Positions 48,011-59,227 of a DNA stretch of 64,000 nucleotides are shown one piece after another (positions within the stretch are counted from its first letter, which is position 1; every line of letters begins with the position of its first letter). Location of the stretch: positions 1,552,501 through 1,616,500 of the forward strand of contig OX438760.1 in the NCBI GenBank assembly GCA_949316235.1. Reading direction: 5' to 3'. The stretch is from Oegoconia quadripuncta (taxonomy: Eukaryota > Arthropoda > Insecta > Lepidoptera > Autostichidae). A program made the translations under genes and the position numbers. The notes under the pieces were generated by a model. The model did no database searches. It worked only from the letters and a program-made list of their open reading frames with translations, and was not told where the DNA came from.

Positions 48011-49737
48011 CTGATGTATATTCATTGTATTTCATGTCGATGCCCATTGATGATTGGAAGTGTAGAGTGTTAGAGACGGAAACTGTTTTGTGGTCCCGAG
48101 GTAACCCTTAGTTTCATTCCAGTCAAGACCGTAATCTAAGCACTATCATCAAATCATGTATAAAGTAATTAAATATTGACCCTATTTTATTGAATTATGT
48201 GAGTTATTAAAATAATCGAAAAATATAATTATAAATTCGACGATCCAAACCTTTTGTAACTTGGACCGCTGTTTAAAATTTACAAGCCGCGGTTTACAGC
48301 TCTTTGTTTTAGGTGGCGATAAGTTAGTTTTTAGGTGTTCAGTCAGGGGCTACGTACACGCCAAACCTTCGGGCGTTCGATCACCGTCGCATACAGCCTT
48401 ACTTCCTTTGCTTCATTCTTATTTAAGACTTTGCGTTTGTATTTAAGTTTGTTTATATGTAAATTTTTGTGTTCATTGTTTAAATTCTTTGTGCCTACAC
48501 TAAAATACCTGAGCAAGCATTTGGCGTAATGACGTCGTTGTATGCTGTATAACTTTATTTCCTTTGCTTAGTCTTTAATACGTTCATGTTATAGTATGAT
48601 AGAATTTCGTATTTCTTAGGCGATTTGTTTTATTAAAAACCTGCAAAATAGTCTTGGGATGTAATAAATTATTGGAACAAGCACTCTATTGCAAATTATT
48701 GAAAAATATAACCTAAAAATGGTTTACGATGGAATCTAACTAATAACGAACACAAAAGTATCGGCCATGAGTCATACACATATTCAAACATAGTCACTAC
48801 AGTTTGATATTAGTTAATATTCATTTAGGGGAGGCCAGATGTAATAGATAAGGCCGCCCTGGCAGTCACACGAGCCTTATTAACTCATTGAATTGATAAT
48901 ATGCCATTACTGATTATTATTTTTAAACGAAACATCAGTTGTTTGAACATAGGCTGAATAATATTTTTACGCCAGTGCTTGTCGATAAAAATTAAAAAAA
49001 ATACGTAGATATGTTAAAAAATACTTTAGTACTCGAGGGACAAGACTAGTTTAATCGTAAACTAATACCTATTTTTCAATTAAGGGTTATGTATATGTAT
49101 GTAATGAATGATACATCTGTAAAATAATCGTATTTGTAACTATATACACACTATCTACACGGCAAATTAAAAAGCATAAAATTTGTAATTGGAATTACAT
49201 TAAAATGGAACACCGAAGAGGAGGGAAATTCAAATCGAACGTCGTTCGAATGCCGTAACATAAATACTTTTGCGGTTGCGACATTCCAACCCCTTACACC
49301 AAAGGAAGATTACAATAGTAGTTTTAACTATCAATCGGTAAATTTAAGTTTGTCGATAGAGATCTTCGAGGAAGTTGCGTGCGGGTCGCCGGTCTCTTTG
49401 AAAGAGGTGGGGGGGGGGGGGGGGGGGAGACAATAACAGCTTTATTCATCGGAAACCTTCTCAAAATAAAATATAAATCTTTGAAAATTACCTGAAAATT
49501 AGAATTGTAAATTTGTCGTGTTACTAAGTGGTTTCGTGTACCATGTCTATTGACTTGGTAAGCAGTTAATTGAAATTGTTATTGCTATTAATAAAAACGA
49601 TAAGAGAAATTCTTAAGGCAATTCGTGATATTTGTTGACTTTGGTACCTACGTTCGGCCATTTTGGTAACAAATTTTTTCGTTACACTATAACAGGAAAT
49701 TATAGGTGAAATGCTAAACAAAACACCTTACCTACAA
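48011..49737. other. Unassigned; contains a G19 run
   Basis: No recognised repeats. A pure run of 19 G is at 49409-49427. TTCGAA-type words occur at 49230-49255. Open frames at 48261-48529 are not recognised. Confidence 0.45.
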
Positions 49738-49842
49738 TACATACATAACGTCACGACCTTTATCCCAAATGGGGTGGTTAGAGATATCCCAAACGTCCAC
49801 GGTTCGCCTTTTTGAAATATACAGAAATGCACACGTGACAGG
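49738..49842 (-). repeat. Repeat D 3' part
   Basis: ATAACGTCACGACCTTTATC ... GGGGTGGTTAGAGATATCCC ... CACACGTGACAGG, the reverse of 15130-15290. Confidence 0.6.
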
Positions 49843-49844
49843 GG

Positions 49845-50310
49845 GTGACTCCTGAATGTTGCAGAATTGCCACCTTCTCATATTGCTCAACTATCAAAGG
49901 TCAGCCTCTTCGGGTACCTTCGTTTGATGAAGTTAAGCTAAGTAGGCGATTAATTAAGTTAGCTGTTAGACTACGTTCCGGACACTATCCATCAAACAAG
50001 TTTGGATATCTGATGGAAAGAACTGACACTCCTAACTGTGAAGTCTGTGGAGTAGTTGAGGATGTCCAACACCTGTTGATGGAATGTTCTAGAAACCGAA
50101 ATGGAAGAGGTACACTGATGAGACAATTAAAGCTGAGTCAATACGCTGTAGGTTTGGCTCAATCAATTTTGGGTAAACCTGGATCAATAGCTGCCAGATT
50201 ATTGTATAATATGTTTGTATCTTCTCATCAGTGAATCTTGGTCAGTACGATGGGACTGTCATGTCTTGATGGACTCAAGTCCTTAAACTAAATAAAGATT
50301 ATAAAAAAAA
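49845..50310 (+). pseudogene. LINE ORF2 C-terminal fragment with intact 129-codon frame and 3' end
   Basis: The frame (to 50234) has KLSRRLIKLAVRLRSGHYPS then CEVCGVVEDVQHLLMEC, the CxxC...HxxxxC knuckle after the RNase H-like region in I/R1/jockey-type LINEs. A 75-base UTR with AAATAAAG and an A-run follows. RT and endonuclease domains are absent. It is the best-preserved LINE reading frame here, so the insertion is fairly young. Its 5' edge abuts repeat D. Confidence 0.8.
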
Positions 50311-50317
50311 GAATGTT

Positions 50318-50452
50318 GCTCAAGGGTAAATCTACGCTTGAGCGTATTTAGAAAGAGGCCGCTATACATCATACATAAGAAAAGCTGTCCCTTTTAACTG
50401 TCCTCAAGCGGAGATCTCCACGTGAGTAACATTCTGCAATACGGGCCTAAGT
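50318..50452 (+). mobile_element. MITE-2 related copy
   Basis: CTCAAGGGTAAATCTACGC ... GTCCTCAAGCGGAGATC ... GCAATACGGGCC. Divergent. Confidence 0.5.
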
Positions 50453-51186
50453 TGTGCAAGTTATTGATGTTTCTTGGTGTAAGGTCCTCTATTTACCTTT
50501 TATGACACCCATAGGAAGGGGCGGGTTGGTTCTGTATACTTCACGTGCTAAGAAATTGAACAAATAAGTACATACCTAACATCTTTATGAAACTAGAAGG
50601 TACACTCGATGAATGGATTTATAAAAAAAAAAAATTGCGTTCGAAAAAATTATTTAAATTTCGTAACATAAATACCATTATATGCATTGATTTAAATGCT
50701 ATAGATATGGTCACGCGAACAAATCTTTTTTCGCGCTTTTCTTAGTAGATAAAACAGCGCCATCTCTTCGAATCCTCGAGAACTAATAGGACTGCTGAGA
50801 ATAAATTGCCAAAACCACCGCGTACAAACAATTTTTTTTTTGTCTGTGCTCGCAACCTTTGATCACATAAAAGTGCAAGAAAATTTTAAAAGTAATACAA
50901 TGTTTGTTATACTTTAAATATAAGTACTCGCATGTTTTTTGGTCACTTTTCTGTGATAAGTGATGCATTTTTGTACAACATAAATCAGCATTTTGATACT
51001 TCAGTTCGCGAACGTAGTCGCGTGTGTGTCTGAGTTCCCATTGGTTCCAAACTCCCGTTTTAACACCAATGACGTGGTGCTATTGTTTTAACGACCTGGT
51101 CCATATGCAGTAACATATAAGTCTGTGCCTATAAGTTAATTTAGGACGTACTCTATCTCTGTAAGTGATTTCATCCCAAGTTTTCT
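50453..51186. other. Repeat D scrap, otherwise unassigned
   Basis: 50497-50530 (TTATGACACCCATAGGAAGG) is repeat D. GCGCCATCT occurs at 50757 in apparently unique DNA. Confidence 0.4.
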
Positions 51187-51322
51187 TAGGCCCGTTTTAA
51201 TAAAGCAAGATTAAGAAGACCTTAATTTGACGCTTGAGTAACTGTTACTTATCAGTATCAAAAAATAATATTGAGACTGAGATGCGATCTCAATCTTAAG
51301 ATCGATTTATTAATACGTCTCT
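51187..51322. mobile_element. MITE-2, both ends present
   Basis: Left end GGCCCGTTTTAATAAAG. The right end, reverse-complemented, is GAGACGTATTAATAAATCG. About 135 bp with internal GACGCTTGAG. The family has no coding capacity. Confidence 0.65.
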
Positions 51323-53214
51323 CAGAGCGATCGTGTAACAAACATTTAAACGTCTAAATACGTAATTAGTGAAACGACAAAATTTTGACAAATGGTGTAC
51401 ACGTGGCCGACTTTACTACAGATATACGCTTAACAAGAAAGTATAGAGACAGAGTGAGATATAAAATAATAAAGAGTCATAAGAAAAATTAGACGACCAT
51501 TAAAAAAAAACCCGTTCACAAATAATTTAGAATCCCCAAACGTCATTGGTTGATAGTCGAATTAGTCGCCTCGAACATTGCGTGGGAAGCATTATAGATC
51601 TAACTAAATTGGACTCTAATAGATTTGGTATTATAAAACCAGAGCAACTTGATCTGTCGTTCCATTTCACGAGAGCTTTATCCCTAAAATGATTTATTTG
51701 TATCAGACTTTCTAATCTATAAACATCATGACGATAAAATTAAAAAAAAGACAGGTGCTCCATAGTAACAAAACTCAACACAGCCGCAAACATTTTTATC
51801 ACTGTCATAAATAAAACAAAACTGTGGATTACCCTCACACGCGTAAAAACTTTTTAAAACACACACCAAAGAAATAATACAATACAAAAATATGTTTATT
51901 ATCTAACAATACTCGTTAGAATCTCTGTTGTAACGGAATAAGGTTTGATTTGACAGGAATTCGAATTTAGAATGTTCGATAAATAAATTGGCGCGAAACA
52001 AAAGCCGATACCGAACGGTAGTAAAAATCTATCGTGCATCGACAAAGAGTTTCGTGACAGAAAACTTTGCTAGTTTCCTTTCAATCGATACCCAGTTCAG
52101 CGTTTTTTATGGTTATACATTTTTATAATTATTTATTCCGATGCGACATGATAAGCACCTATTAGGTACTGCAGAAGGAAATAAAAAAGAATTTGCAGAA
52201 ATGAATCCGGCAGTATGCAATGCAACGACAGCCAATAATCCTCGGTTTATGAATAAAAAACATTCCAAAATCAAAAATTGGAATTCATACCGAGCGCTCG
52301 AACGCTTTGCGCGTTCCTTTTTGAATTCCTTCCCCTCTTCCTTCCTTCTTTTGTTGCCAGTAGATAGGTTATCGACACGGAACTTTGTGCCAGATATTAG
52401 GCAGCTTTTGTTTCTCCTTTGCCATTTTTATCCGTTTCGATTTCCAAAATCTGTTGTGGTTCTTTGCTCTTTGAACTGCACTCGGCGTTCTGAAATTCGA
52501 TTATTTCATTGCAGTTCTTTGATTGATGGATTTAGCTCGTTTTCGCTCTGTCTTTGTTCGAGCGCGGGCATTTTTTGAACGTGTACTAAGTGCCTTTTTG
52601 TTGTCTATGGTCTGTTGCTTATTGACTTAGAGATAGAAACAGTTTTAAAGATACACGGCCAGATAATTCTGACTGAAATATGCTAGAAAAGTAGTTATTA
52701 AATAATTTATATCTAATTCTTGTTCAAGATTAGCTAGCAATAAATTAAATTACTCCAAAGAAGATTTGAAATAATAAAGTTCAAAACGGAAGTCGTCGCA
52801 ATAAATGTCGACTTAAATTGAAAATTTCAATTTCCATAGACAATAAAGACGACACTTTTTTTTAACGTCCACCTATCACGAATGACACTTAGTCGATTAA
52901 AGGCTCTATTATCGATACAATTGATTCGATATATCGCGTGACTCTTTTTATGGGGCAGGTGTGGTGTTCTGACGACAATTTACGTATTACTTCGTTACAA
53001 TGAATGGGTTTGATGTAGATTAATTTGTGTCGTGAAGTGACAAACTGTTGGGTTTTTTTGGGCTATTTTAATGTGACATTTTACTGGCCTGGTTGGTAAA
53101 AAGAATAGGAATAATGTTTATTTCTAAACACGTGTTAGATATTATAGTCTGTAGATTTTTTAATTTCTAATTCTATCTCGTACGGTAACGTCTTTATCCG
53201 TATTTCGTATTTAA
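51323..53214. other. Repeat-poor island VII (upstream side of cut)
   Basis: No recognised repeat. ATCGAT at 52084 and 52911. AATTCG/TTCGAA words at 51957-52000, 52270-52320 and 52490. The 145-codon frame at 52141-52578 has no domain I recognise and I do not call it a gene. Candidate regulatory DNA. Confidence 0.45.
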
Positions 53215-53524
53215 CCGCCTCGTTCGTAAACAAGGGTTTACTAATCGGAGGTCGCGGGTTCGACCCCCGTACTTATTCGGTTTGGTTGGTGGTAGGGCAT
53301 TTTAAATGTCCGCCTGGCTAGTTACCACAATTTTATCTAAATCTGCAGCCAAGCAGCAATGTTAATAGCATGTCGTGGTCTGGTTGTTAGACATAAGATA
53401 GTCAGTTCCCCAAATAAGATGGGGTTTCCAGATCAGTACGTTTCCACCGTCGACCTCATCTTCACTTAACGTCACGTCGGATTGTGGTCAAGTGCTAACC
53501 CGTTGTGCATAAAGAAAAAAAAAA
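53215..53524 (+). repeat. SINE-1 copy
   Basis: Head partly deleted (ACCGCCTCGTTCGTAAACAA), B box GGTTCGACCCCC, body complete to an A-rich tail. Confidence 0.8.
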
Positions 53525-53629
53525 CGTCGAGCATCGCCCTTTCCCTAGCTTGTTGTAACTTATAAATGAGAGACCACGTTTCAGTCACCAAGGTAATGTC
53601 CTGTGTACCTACATGCACGCATCTAACAA

Positions 53630-53945
53630 CTCGTTTTAGATTAGCGAAGTGAAGCAACTTCTGACGCGGTCACTCCTTGGATGGGTGACCAGTAGTGGCA
53701 TTTGAATACGAGTGCTTCCGTGCTTCGGAAGGCACGTTAAATAGTTCCGGTTGTCTTCAATTGAAGGCAGTCGTTAAGCCAAGTCCGTGGCCTAGGCGGC
53801 TTAAAAACACTGACTGTCAGGTGGTCACTAGGATACCACCAATCCGCACTGGGCCCGCGTGGTGGATGGTCCATATCCTCTCCCAGTGGGGGGAGGCTGT
53901 GCCCCAACCGTAGGGATGTGTAAAGCTGTTGATCATGATACCTAC
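53630..53945 (+). repeat. 5S-like SINE, long copy
   Basis: GGTCACTCCTTGGATGGGTG shares the 5S rRNA signature. CCGTGCTTCGGAAGGCACG and CCCGCGTGGTGG...CTCCCAGTGGGGGGAGGC follow, then a GAT-type end. A well-known arthropod repeat layout. Confidence 0.65.
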
Positions 53946-53973
53946 TTATATAATAGGTAGATAGATATATATA

Positions 53974-54392
53974 TTAGGTCCTTATACCTGTGAAATTGGC
54001 GTTTTGTATGAAGAATTTCATTAAGAGTGTTTTCTCCATACAAACATTTTTGATTTTTTTTTGGGAACGGCAAATCCAAATTTAGCTAAACTTTGTGTGT
54101 ATTATCGGATAACATTAAGTTAAGTATAGGCAGCGTTAATTTTTAAAAGTAACCGCTTTATAAAAGTTTCAGCGAATCTAAGAAATGATTATGGGAAGCA
54201 CATGAAAAGAGCTCTGTTCAAATTTTTTTTATTATGTGATTTAGCCCAGAAATTAAAAAATATTTCATGTGAAACCTTGAAATAATATTCAATTTTCCAA
54301 ATAAAAAACAAATTTGGATATAGCTTTGAAAATCGCAGGAATTGGTACATATGATTAACGAAGAAACTCCAATTTTATAGGTAAATACCCAA
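53974..54392 (+). mobile_element. MITE-1, full length
   Basis: TTAGGTCCTTATACCTGTG at the left and TATAGGTAAATACCCAA at the right. TA on both sides. Aligns inverted with 2880-3304. Confidence 0.8.
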
Positions 54393-55019
54393 TAATAACT
54401 CTTTCACCATACTAGTTTTAAAACATTAGAGTATTTTTAAACAAACATGAATAAATCAGAATATACTCGACGGTGTAATAATTAGATAATTCATTAGGGA
54501 TTTTAACGTTGAGATGACATAATTATGTGAGTTTTACTCGAAGGGGGAATGAAAAAATGATGAACAAAAAATGATGTTTATGCTTTAAGCAACTTGGGTT
54601 AACATTTAATTATGGGTTTGTCAACATAAGTTTTACAGAACGGCCGCCAGTTCGATTCTGGACTCCTGTGTGGTTAGTTTTTTTCATCAAACTTCAAACT
54701 TCAAGCATTTATTTCAACGTAAGATACATGATATCATTTGTTGAATGACAATTTAAATCTACTGGAAATAAAAAAGGTTTATTGCATTTATCTGTCAGTC
54801 GGTATATCCAAGCGCAAGAAACCCACAGGATCATTGTTGTCATATTTTTTTTACGGATTTTTATCCATCAGGACATGGCAACCCATCGTAGTTTAAACCT
54901 AAACATACATAAAGTTATATACTAATTAATTAATTAGCACCAGGGAGTTACTGCTGGGAAGCCATCACCAATTGACACATCAAATCTACATCCGAGGTGG
55001 AATCAGTCGAACTTTGAAT
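54393..55019. other. Unassigned
   Basis: 54690-54730 (TTCAAGCATTTATTTCAACG) recurs at 59710, probably a LINE 3' edge. Otherwise nothing recognised. Confidence 0.4.
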
Positions 55020-55335
55020 TAAGCCTATTAAGGTTCAACTCTTCACTCATAATCCGAACACCCAAGGCATGGAACTTTCTGAATCCTACAACCTTGGGAT
55101 CTTCAAGAGCAGGGTGAATAGGCGTACTATAGTACTGGGATCGCGTGCTACATCTTCGACCACATCATCACTTTCCATCAGGTGAAGCTTCCTTCAGCTC
55201 TTGAAGATCCCAAGGTTGTGGGATTCAGGAAAGATTGACGCCTGAAGGGAGTTCCATGGCTTGGCTGTTCGGATGATGAATGAAGAGTCGAACTTCTTAG
55301 TGCGAATGTTCGGTATATTAACTACATACGGGTGA
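55020..55335. mobile_element. Two jockey-like LINE ends joined in inverted orientation
   Basis: Plus part 55020-55190 (CCAAGGCATGGAACTTTC ... CAACCTTGGGATCTTCAAGAG ... CCATCAGGTGA) is followed at about 55195 by the minus part (CTCTTGAAGATCCCAAGGTT ... GTTCCATGGCTTGGCTGTTC). They share about 75 bases as inverted arms. Confidence 0.6.
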
Positions 55336-55481
55336 AATCCCTTAACTTAACTATAGTATTAACTTAATCTAATAGTTACTTGTATTTGCTTTCGAAGAAC
55401 TCTTGCAGTGTGTAGAAACAGTTGTCAAGTAGGTATTTGGTAATTTGATTTTTAAATATGATAAGTTTCTCGTTTTAACAT

Positions 55482-55548
55482 GCAACAGATTCTCAAGCGT
55501 CATCTTAAGGTCAATCTCAATCTTGTGAACAGTATATTAATACCTAAA
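55482..55548 (+). repeat. MITE-2 fragment
   Basis: GCAACAGATTCTCAAGCGTC ... ATATTAATACCT. Confidence 0.55.
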
Positions 55549-55575
55549 ATAACCAGTTTCAAATATATTCCAGTT

Positions 55576-55621
55576 GAGCGCTTCCACCTTCGGCCTCATC
55601 TTAACTCAACATCAGGTGTGA
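55576..55621 (+). repeat. SINE-1 scrap cut by a Helitron-like insertion
   Basis: GCGCTTCCACCTTCGGCC to CATCAGGTGTGA. The next SINE-1 bases (TTGAGGTC) are replaced by the element at 55622. Confidence 0.65.
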
Positions 55622-56096
55622 TCTGGGGGCACGGCCGTGCCCCCACCAAGTCGAGCAAAAAAGCGTCACGGCCGTACCATCCTTTTCTTGAAGCAATTCA
55701 GACCATTTTCGACCCCCTGTAACTTCGTTGTGGATAAAAATAGAAGACTGAAATTTTCAGTAACTATGCAGGCATTGTAAAGACACGTATATTTAAAATT
55801 TGATTCAATTTGAACCAGTATTTTAAGAATTATAAGGGGTCAAATTTCTTAATTTTGTCAGTCACTGACTCACCGATCATCAAAATTCTAAGGCACTTCT
55901 AGCAGACCTAGAAGCTTCAAATTTAGAATATAAGTAGTGTTTGGTGTATGAATCAAGGAAAAACTAAAAAATCTAGAAAAGACAGCAAAGAAAATTAAGC
56001 CCATACAGCCAAGTCTTCAGTTAATTAAATTTTTCAATATTTTATTTTACGGCAATTATTATTATTGCGTGCGAAGCCGCGGGTTTAAGCTAGTCC
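55622..56096 (+). mobile_element. Helitron-like element, second family, 475 bp
   Basis: Begins TC right after an A, with a perfect 20-bp palindrome GGGGGCACGGCCGTGCCCCC (55625-55644). It ends GAAGCCGCGGGTTTAAGCTAG, then T. TC...CTAG ends and A|T insertion suit a Helitron. It holds no large frame and is non-autonomous. Confidence 0.6.
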
Positions 56097-56254
56097 CATA
56101 TAAATATAGGCGCATGGTAGTGCCCCTGCCAAATCGAGCAAAAAATGGGTATTCCGGTGATGAAAACACGTGTATTAAATTATTTATTAATGCAAAAAAC
56201 GTACCTACGTGCGTATTCGTACTTATTACGAGTGCGTAAAGTTGTATAATTATA
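56097..56254 (+). repeat. Tandem partial copy of the second Helitron-like family
   Basis: TAGTGCCCCTGCCAAATCGA followed by GCAAAAAA parallels CGTGCCCCCACCAAGTCGAG at 55636. It begins with TC directly after the CTAG of the preceding element. Confidence 0.5.
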
Positions 56255-56410
56255 TACCACGCGCTGCGATGCTAGCGAGTGAGCGCGGGCCGTTACTACG
56301 CGCTGCGCGGTGCTAGCGCGAGGGCGCGGGGCGGGGACAGTGGCGGGGCGCGCGGAAAGGTGAATGTCGCCGAGCGAGCAGCAGCCGCGCTCATACGCGC
56401 GAGCGACCCA
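56255..56410. other. CpG-rich patch with two diverged 40-bp repeats
   Basis: ACGCGCTGCGATGCTAGCG and TACGCGCTGCGCGGTGCTAG are successive versions of one unit, followed by GCGCGGGGCGGGGACAG. It is strikingly GC-rich in an AT-rich locus. Could be part of a transposon or an active CpG-rich element; unresolved. Confidence 0.6.
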
Positions 56411-56626
56411 ATGCTGTTCGGATGTGCCCAGAATTCTTACCTATAAGTTTGCGATTTTCATTGATAATTTCGATTGCTATATTAGTTTGACGACTAAAGG
56501 CTACTCTCATTGGTTTACTGATATTATTTGCTTACAATTTGGACGTTGTTCGGATAAATAATTTAAATAAATTAAATATTGATACTTTAAGTACCTAAGT
56601 ATCTACAAAATACAAAAAGAAATGAG

Positions 56627-57321
56627 ATCCCATCAAAAACAATACTTGTCAAAAAAACCAAGTCTCGCAACTCAGTTGTTCTGCGGTAAAAAGTTGTGAG
56701 ATCCATGTAATACCAAGTCGGTTGTTAATTTATTCAGTCTCTACTTAAGCGACTTTCTGTCTTAATACGTCCAGTCTCTAAGACCACGATCGTGGTCCAT
56801 AACAATTGAAAATCATTTGTGTCTGGAATCTCCGTACTCGAAGCATTAAGTTATTACGTAATAATTAACAGCATCTTATAGTGACGCATATCAATATTAA
56901 AATTCTTTAATGTTTTATATAAATATATTGAGACTTGGCCATCGCCTGAAAAGACGTGTAAATTCAATCGCCTGAAAACACATGTAAATTCAATTATTTA
57001 GTGCGATGGCCAAGTCTCGATATATTTATATAAAACATTAAAGAATTTTAATATTGATATGCGTCACTATAAGATGCTGTTAATTATTACGTAATAACTT
57101 AATGCTTCGAGTACGGAGATTCCAGACACAAATGATTTTCAATTGTTATGGACCACGATCGTGGTCTTAGAGACTGGACGTATTAAGACAGAAAGTCGCT
57201 TAAGTAGAGACTGAATAAATTAACAACCGACTTGGTATTACATGGATCTCACAACTTTTTACCGCAGAACAACTGAGTTGCGAGACTTGGTTTTTTTGAC
57301 AAGTATTGTTTTTGATGGGAT
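56627..57321. mobile_element. Foldback element, 319-bp near-perfect inverted arms
   Basis: The left arm 56627-56945 and right arm 57003-57321 are reverse complements with a single difference that I can find (56929/57019) and no gaps. The 57-base spacer plus edge contains two copies of a 26-base unit (56943-56968 and 56969-56994, 24/26 identical). TGAG flanks both sides (56623-56626 and 57322-57325), a likely 4-bp target duplication. No open frame; non-autonomous. Internal self-complementary words such as GACCACGATCGTGGTC occur in each arm. Confidence 0.88.
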
Positions 57322-57341
57322 TGAGTTTAAACGCTAACACA

Positions 57342-57486
57342 TCTAACTAATATTATATTGCGAAAGTTTGAATGTTTGTTTGTTTGTTTATTGCCCAATC
57401 ACAGCGAAACGGATAGTTCCCGCGGGATAAACAAATTTTCGCAATAAAGATATTCCACGCAGGCGAAGCCGCGGGCGGAAAGATAG
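57342..57486 (+). mobile_element. Helitron-like element, 145 bp
   Basis: A then TCTAACTAATATTATATTG ... CGAAGCCGCGGGCGGAAAG ATAG then T. The last CTAG has become ATAG. Confidence 0.65.
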
Positions 57487-58103
57487 TATATTAATAACGA
57501 AGTGTCGGTTCGATCCGGCTTGAAGACAGGGGGAGACAGAAAAAGACATCGGAAAACGAAATATGACATTTGAATGTTTTTTGTTCCCCTTCTATAAAGG
57601 TGACCATGGGTTTTATTATGATACAGAAAATGAAATTCATCGAGTCTTTATATAGTTTTGTTGTTTTTCGAGTTGAGGCTCATGGTTTTTGGTGCGCTGG
57701 AGCTCCATTTATAAAAATAAGCGATTAAAACAAAACGGGTAAACTGATTTTGATTAAACATAGGTACCACTGCTAGAAAATCTACTTGCAATTAAAAAAT
57801 TGCATCCGAATCGGTTCACACGTTTAAGAGCAATGGTGACACAGACAGATACAGACACAGTAAACGGTCAAACGTATAACACCCTCTTTTTGCGGAGGGC
57901 GTTAAAAATAGTCAGTGATTTGAAGCTACCACAGGCGTTTGGATTTTTACAGTTTTTCTTTGAGTAATCCAAGAAACTTAAAAGTTGTTATTTTAATGTC
58001 AATATTACGTTTAATGATTGTATTATAATATAAATCAAAGGAACAAAGTTCGAGCAGCTTGTTCTATACATTTTTATCGATCCATAATCCGATATTTTAT
58101 AAT
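57487..58103. other. Unassigned
   Basis: ATCGAT at 58076. 57840-57910 (GACACAGACAGATACAGACAC ... GCGGAGGGCGTTAAAAA) looks like a common lepidopteran repeat tail, but I cannot place it. Confidence 0.35.
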
Positions 58104-58545
58104 GACGACCGATTGGTGTAGTGGATAGTGACCTTGTCAGCAAAACCAACGGTTGCGGGTTCGAATCCTGCGAGTTGTAAATGTTTGTGTGATGCATACG
58201 AACATTTATTTCCGAGTCTTGGATGTTTCATAAATATACATAACATAACATACATAATGTCACGCCTTTTTCCCGTAGGGGTAGGCAGAGACCACAGACT
58301 TCTACTTGCTACGATCCTATGACACACCTCTTTGCTTCATTCACTCTCATAAGGTTGTTCACACATGCTCGTCGGTTTAGGGTACTCTTGACTTGGCCTT
58401 TCTTTAAGACGTCCCCGATTTGAATGTTTATATTTACGTTTATGTTTGAATATTTATGTGTTTATCCGTTATCTAGTATCCATAGTACAAGCTTTGCTTA
58501 TTTGGGACTAGATGATTGGTGTAAGTGTCCGAAATATTTATATTT
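58104..58545 (+). repeat. SINE-3 copy split by repeat D'
   Basis: Head and B box (GACGACCGATTGGTGTAGTG, GGTTCGAATCC) run to 58235. A D' element (CACGCCTTTTTCCCGTAGGG ... GCAGAGACCACAGAC) fills about 58236-58429. The SINE resumes with GTTTATCCGTTATCTAGTATCC and ends GACTAGATGATTGGTG. Confidence 0.7.
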
Positions 58546-58956
58546 AGTGGAAATAACTATCCATAAAGAATTATACATGTCCGTTTTCATCATACAAACT
58601 TACCTTTAGACATCACGATCGTAACCATAACCTGATGCATCCTTAATCCCCAATCATATGGTCACCCTACTCCCCTGTCGGAGATACTATGTCATTACAC
58701 CGCGTGGAACAGTGTATTTCGGGAGTTGTCGATGTCAATGAGTTATCGATAAAATAAAACAAATGTTTCCCCTCTCTATTCGAAGTAGAGTCAATCTGTC
58801 GGTTTATAAATAAATATTACAAAGTAAAGCAAAAGTTCTTACTCTAGTATATCGATATAATATGATGTGTGGTATTAACATAGCAATAGCAATAACCTGA
58901 TTGCAATCACTCAACCTCAATGTATAGGGTGTCACTGCAAAGTGAAATAAAATACA
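58546..58956. other. No recognised feature
   Basis: ATCGAT at 58745 and 58851. Otherwise unassigned. Confidence 0.35.
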
Positions 58957-59165
58957 TAAATATCATTGTACATACACACAGCGCCATCTAGTTCCTCACT
59001 AAGCAACTACGCTTGTATTATGAATACCAGATGATTGATGACACAAATACATATTTATTTCGTAAATAAATACATTAATGAAAACTTACATAACTCGGGC
59101 ACACATGTCCGTGTTTATCAATCAATGCCTAGCGGGATTCGAACCCGCGAACATTTACAGCAGTC
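58957..59165 (-). repeat. SINE-2 copy, head degraded
   Basis: GCGCCATCTAGTTCC at 58981, body, and GCGGGATTCGAACCCGCG. The A box is lost. Confidence 0.75.
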
Positions 59166-59227
59166 AAAAGGTCCAAAATGTCTTACGGCCGTATTAATAA
59201 ATCGATTAATATATTTACGACAACATT

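Noticed and set aside
52141..52578. 145-codon open frame
   Set aside because: No recognisable domain; low-complexity Ser/Phe/Leu stretches; no splice or promoter support.
53640..53720. 5S rRNA gene
   Set aside because: Only the GGATGGGTGACC stretch matches; the rest follows a known arthropod SINE layout.
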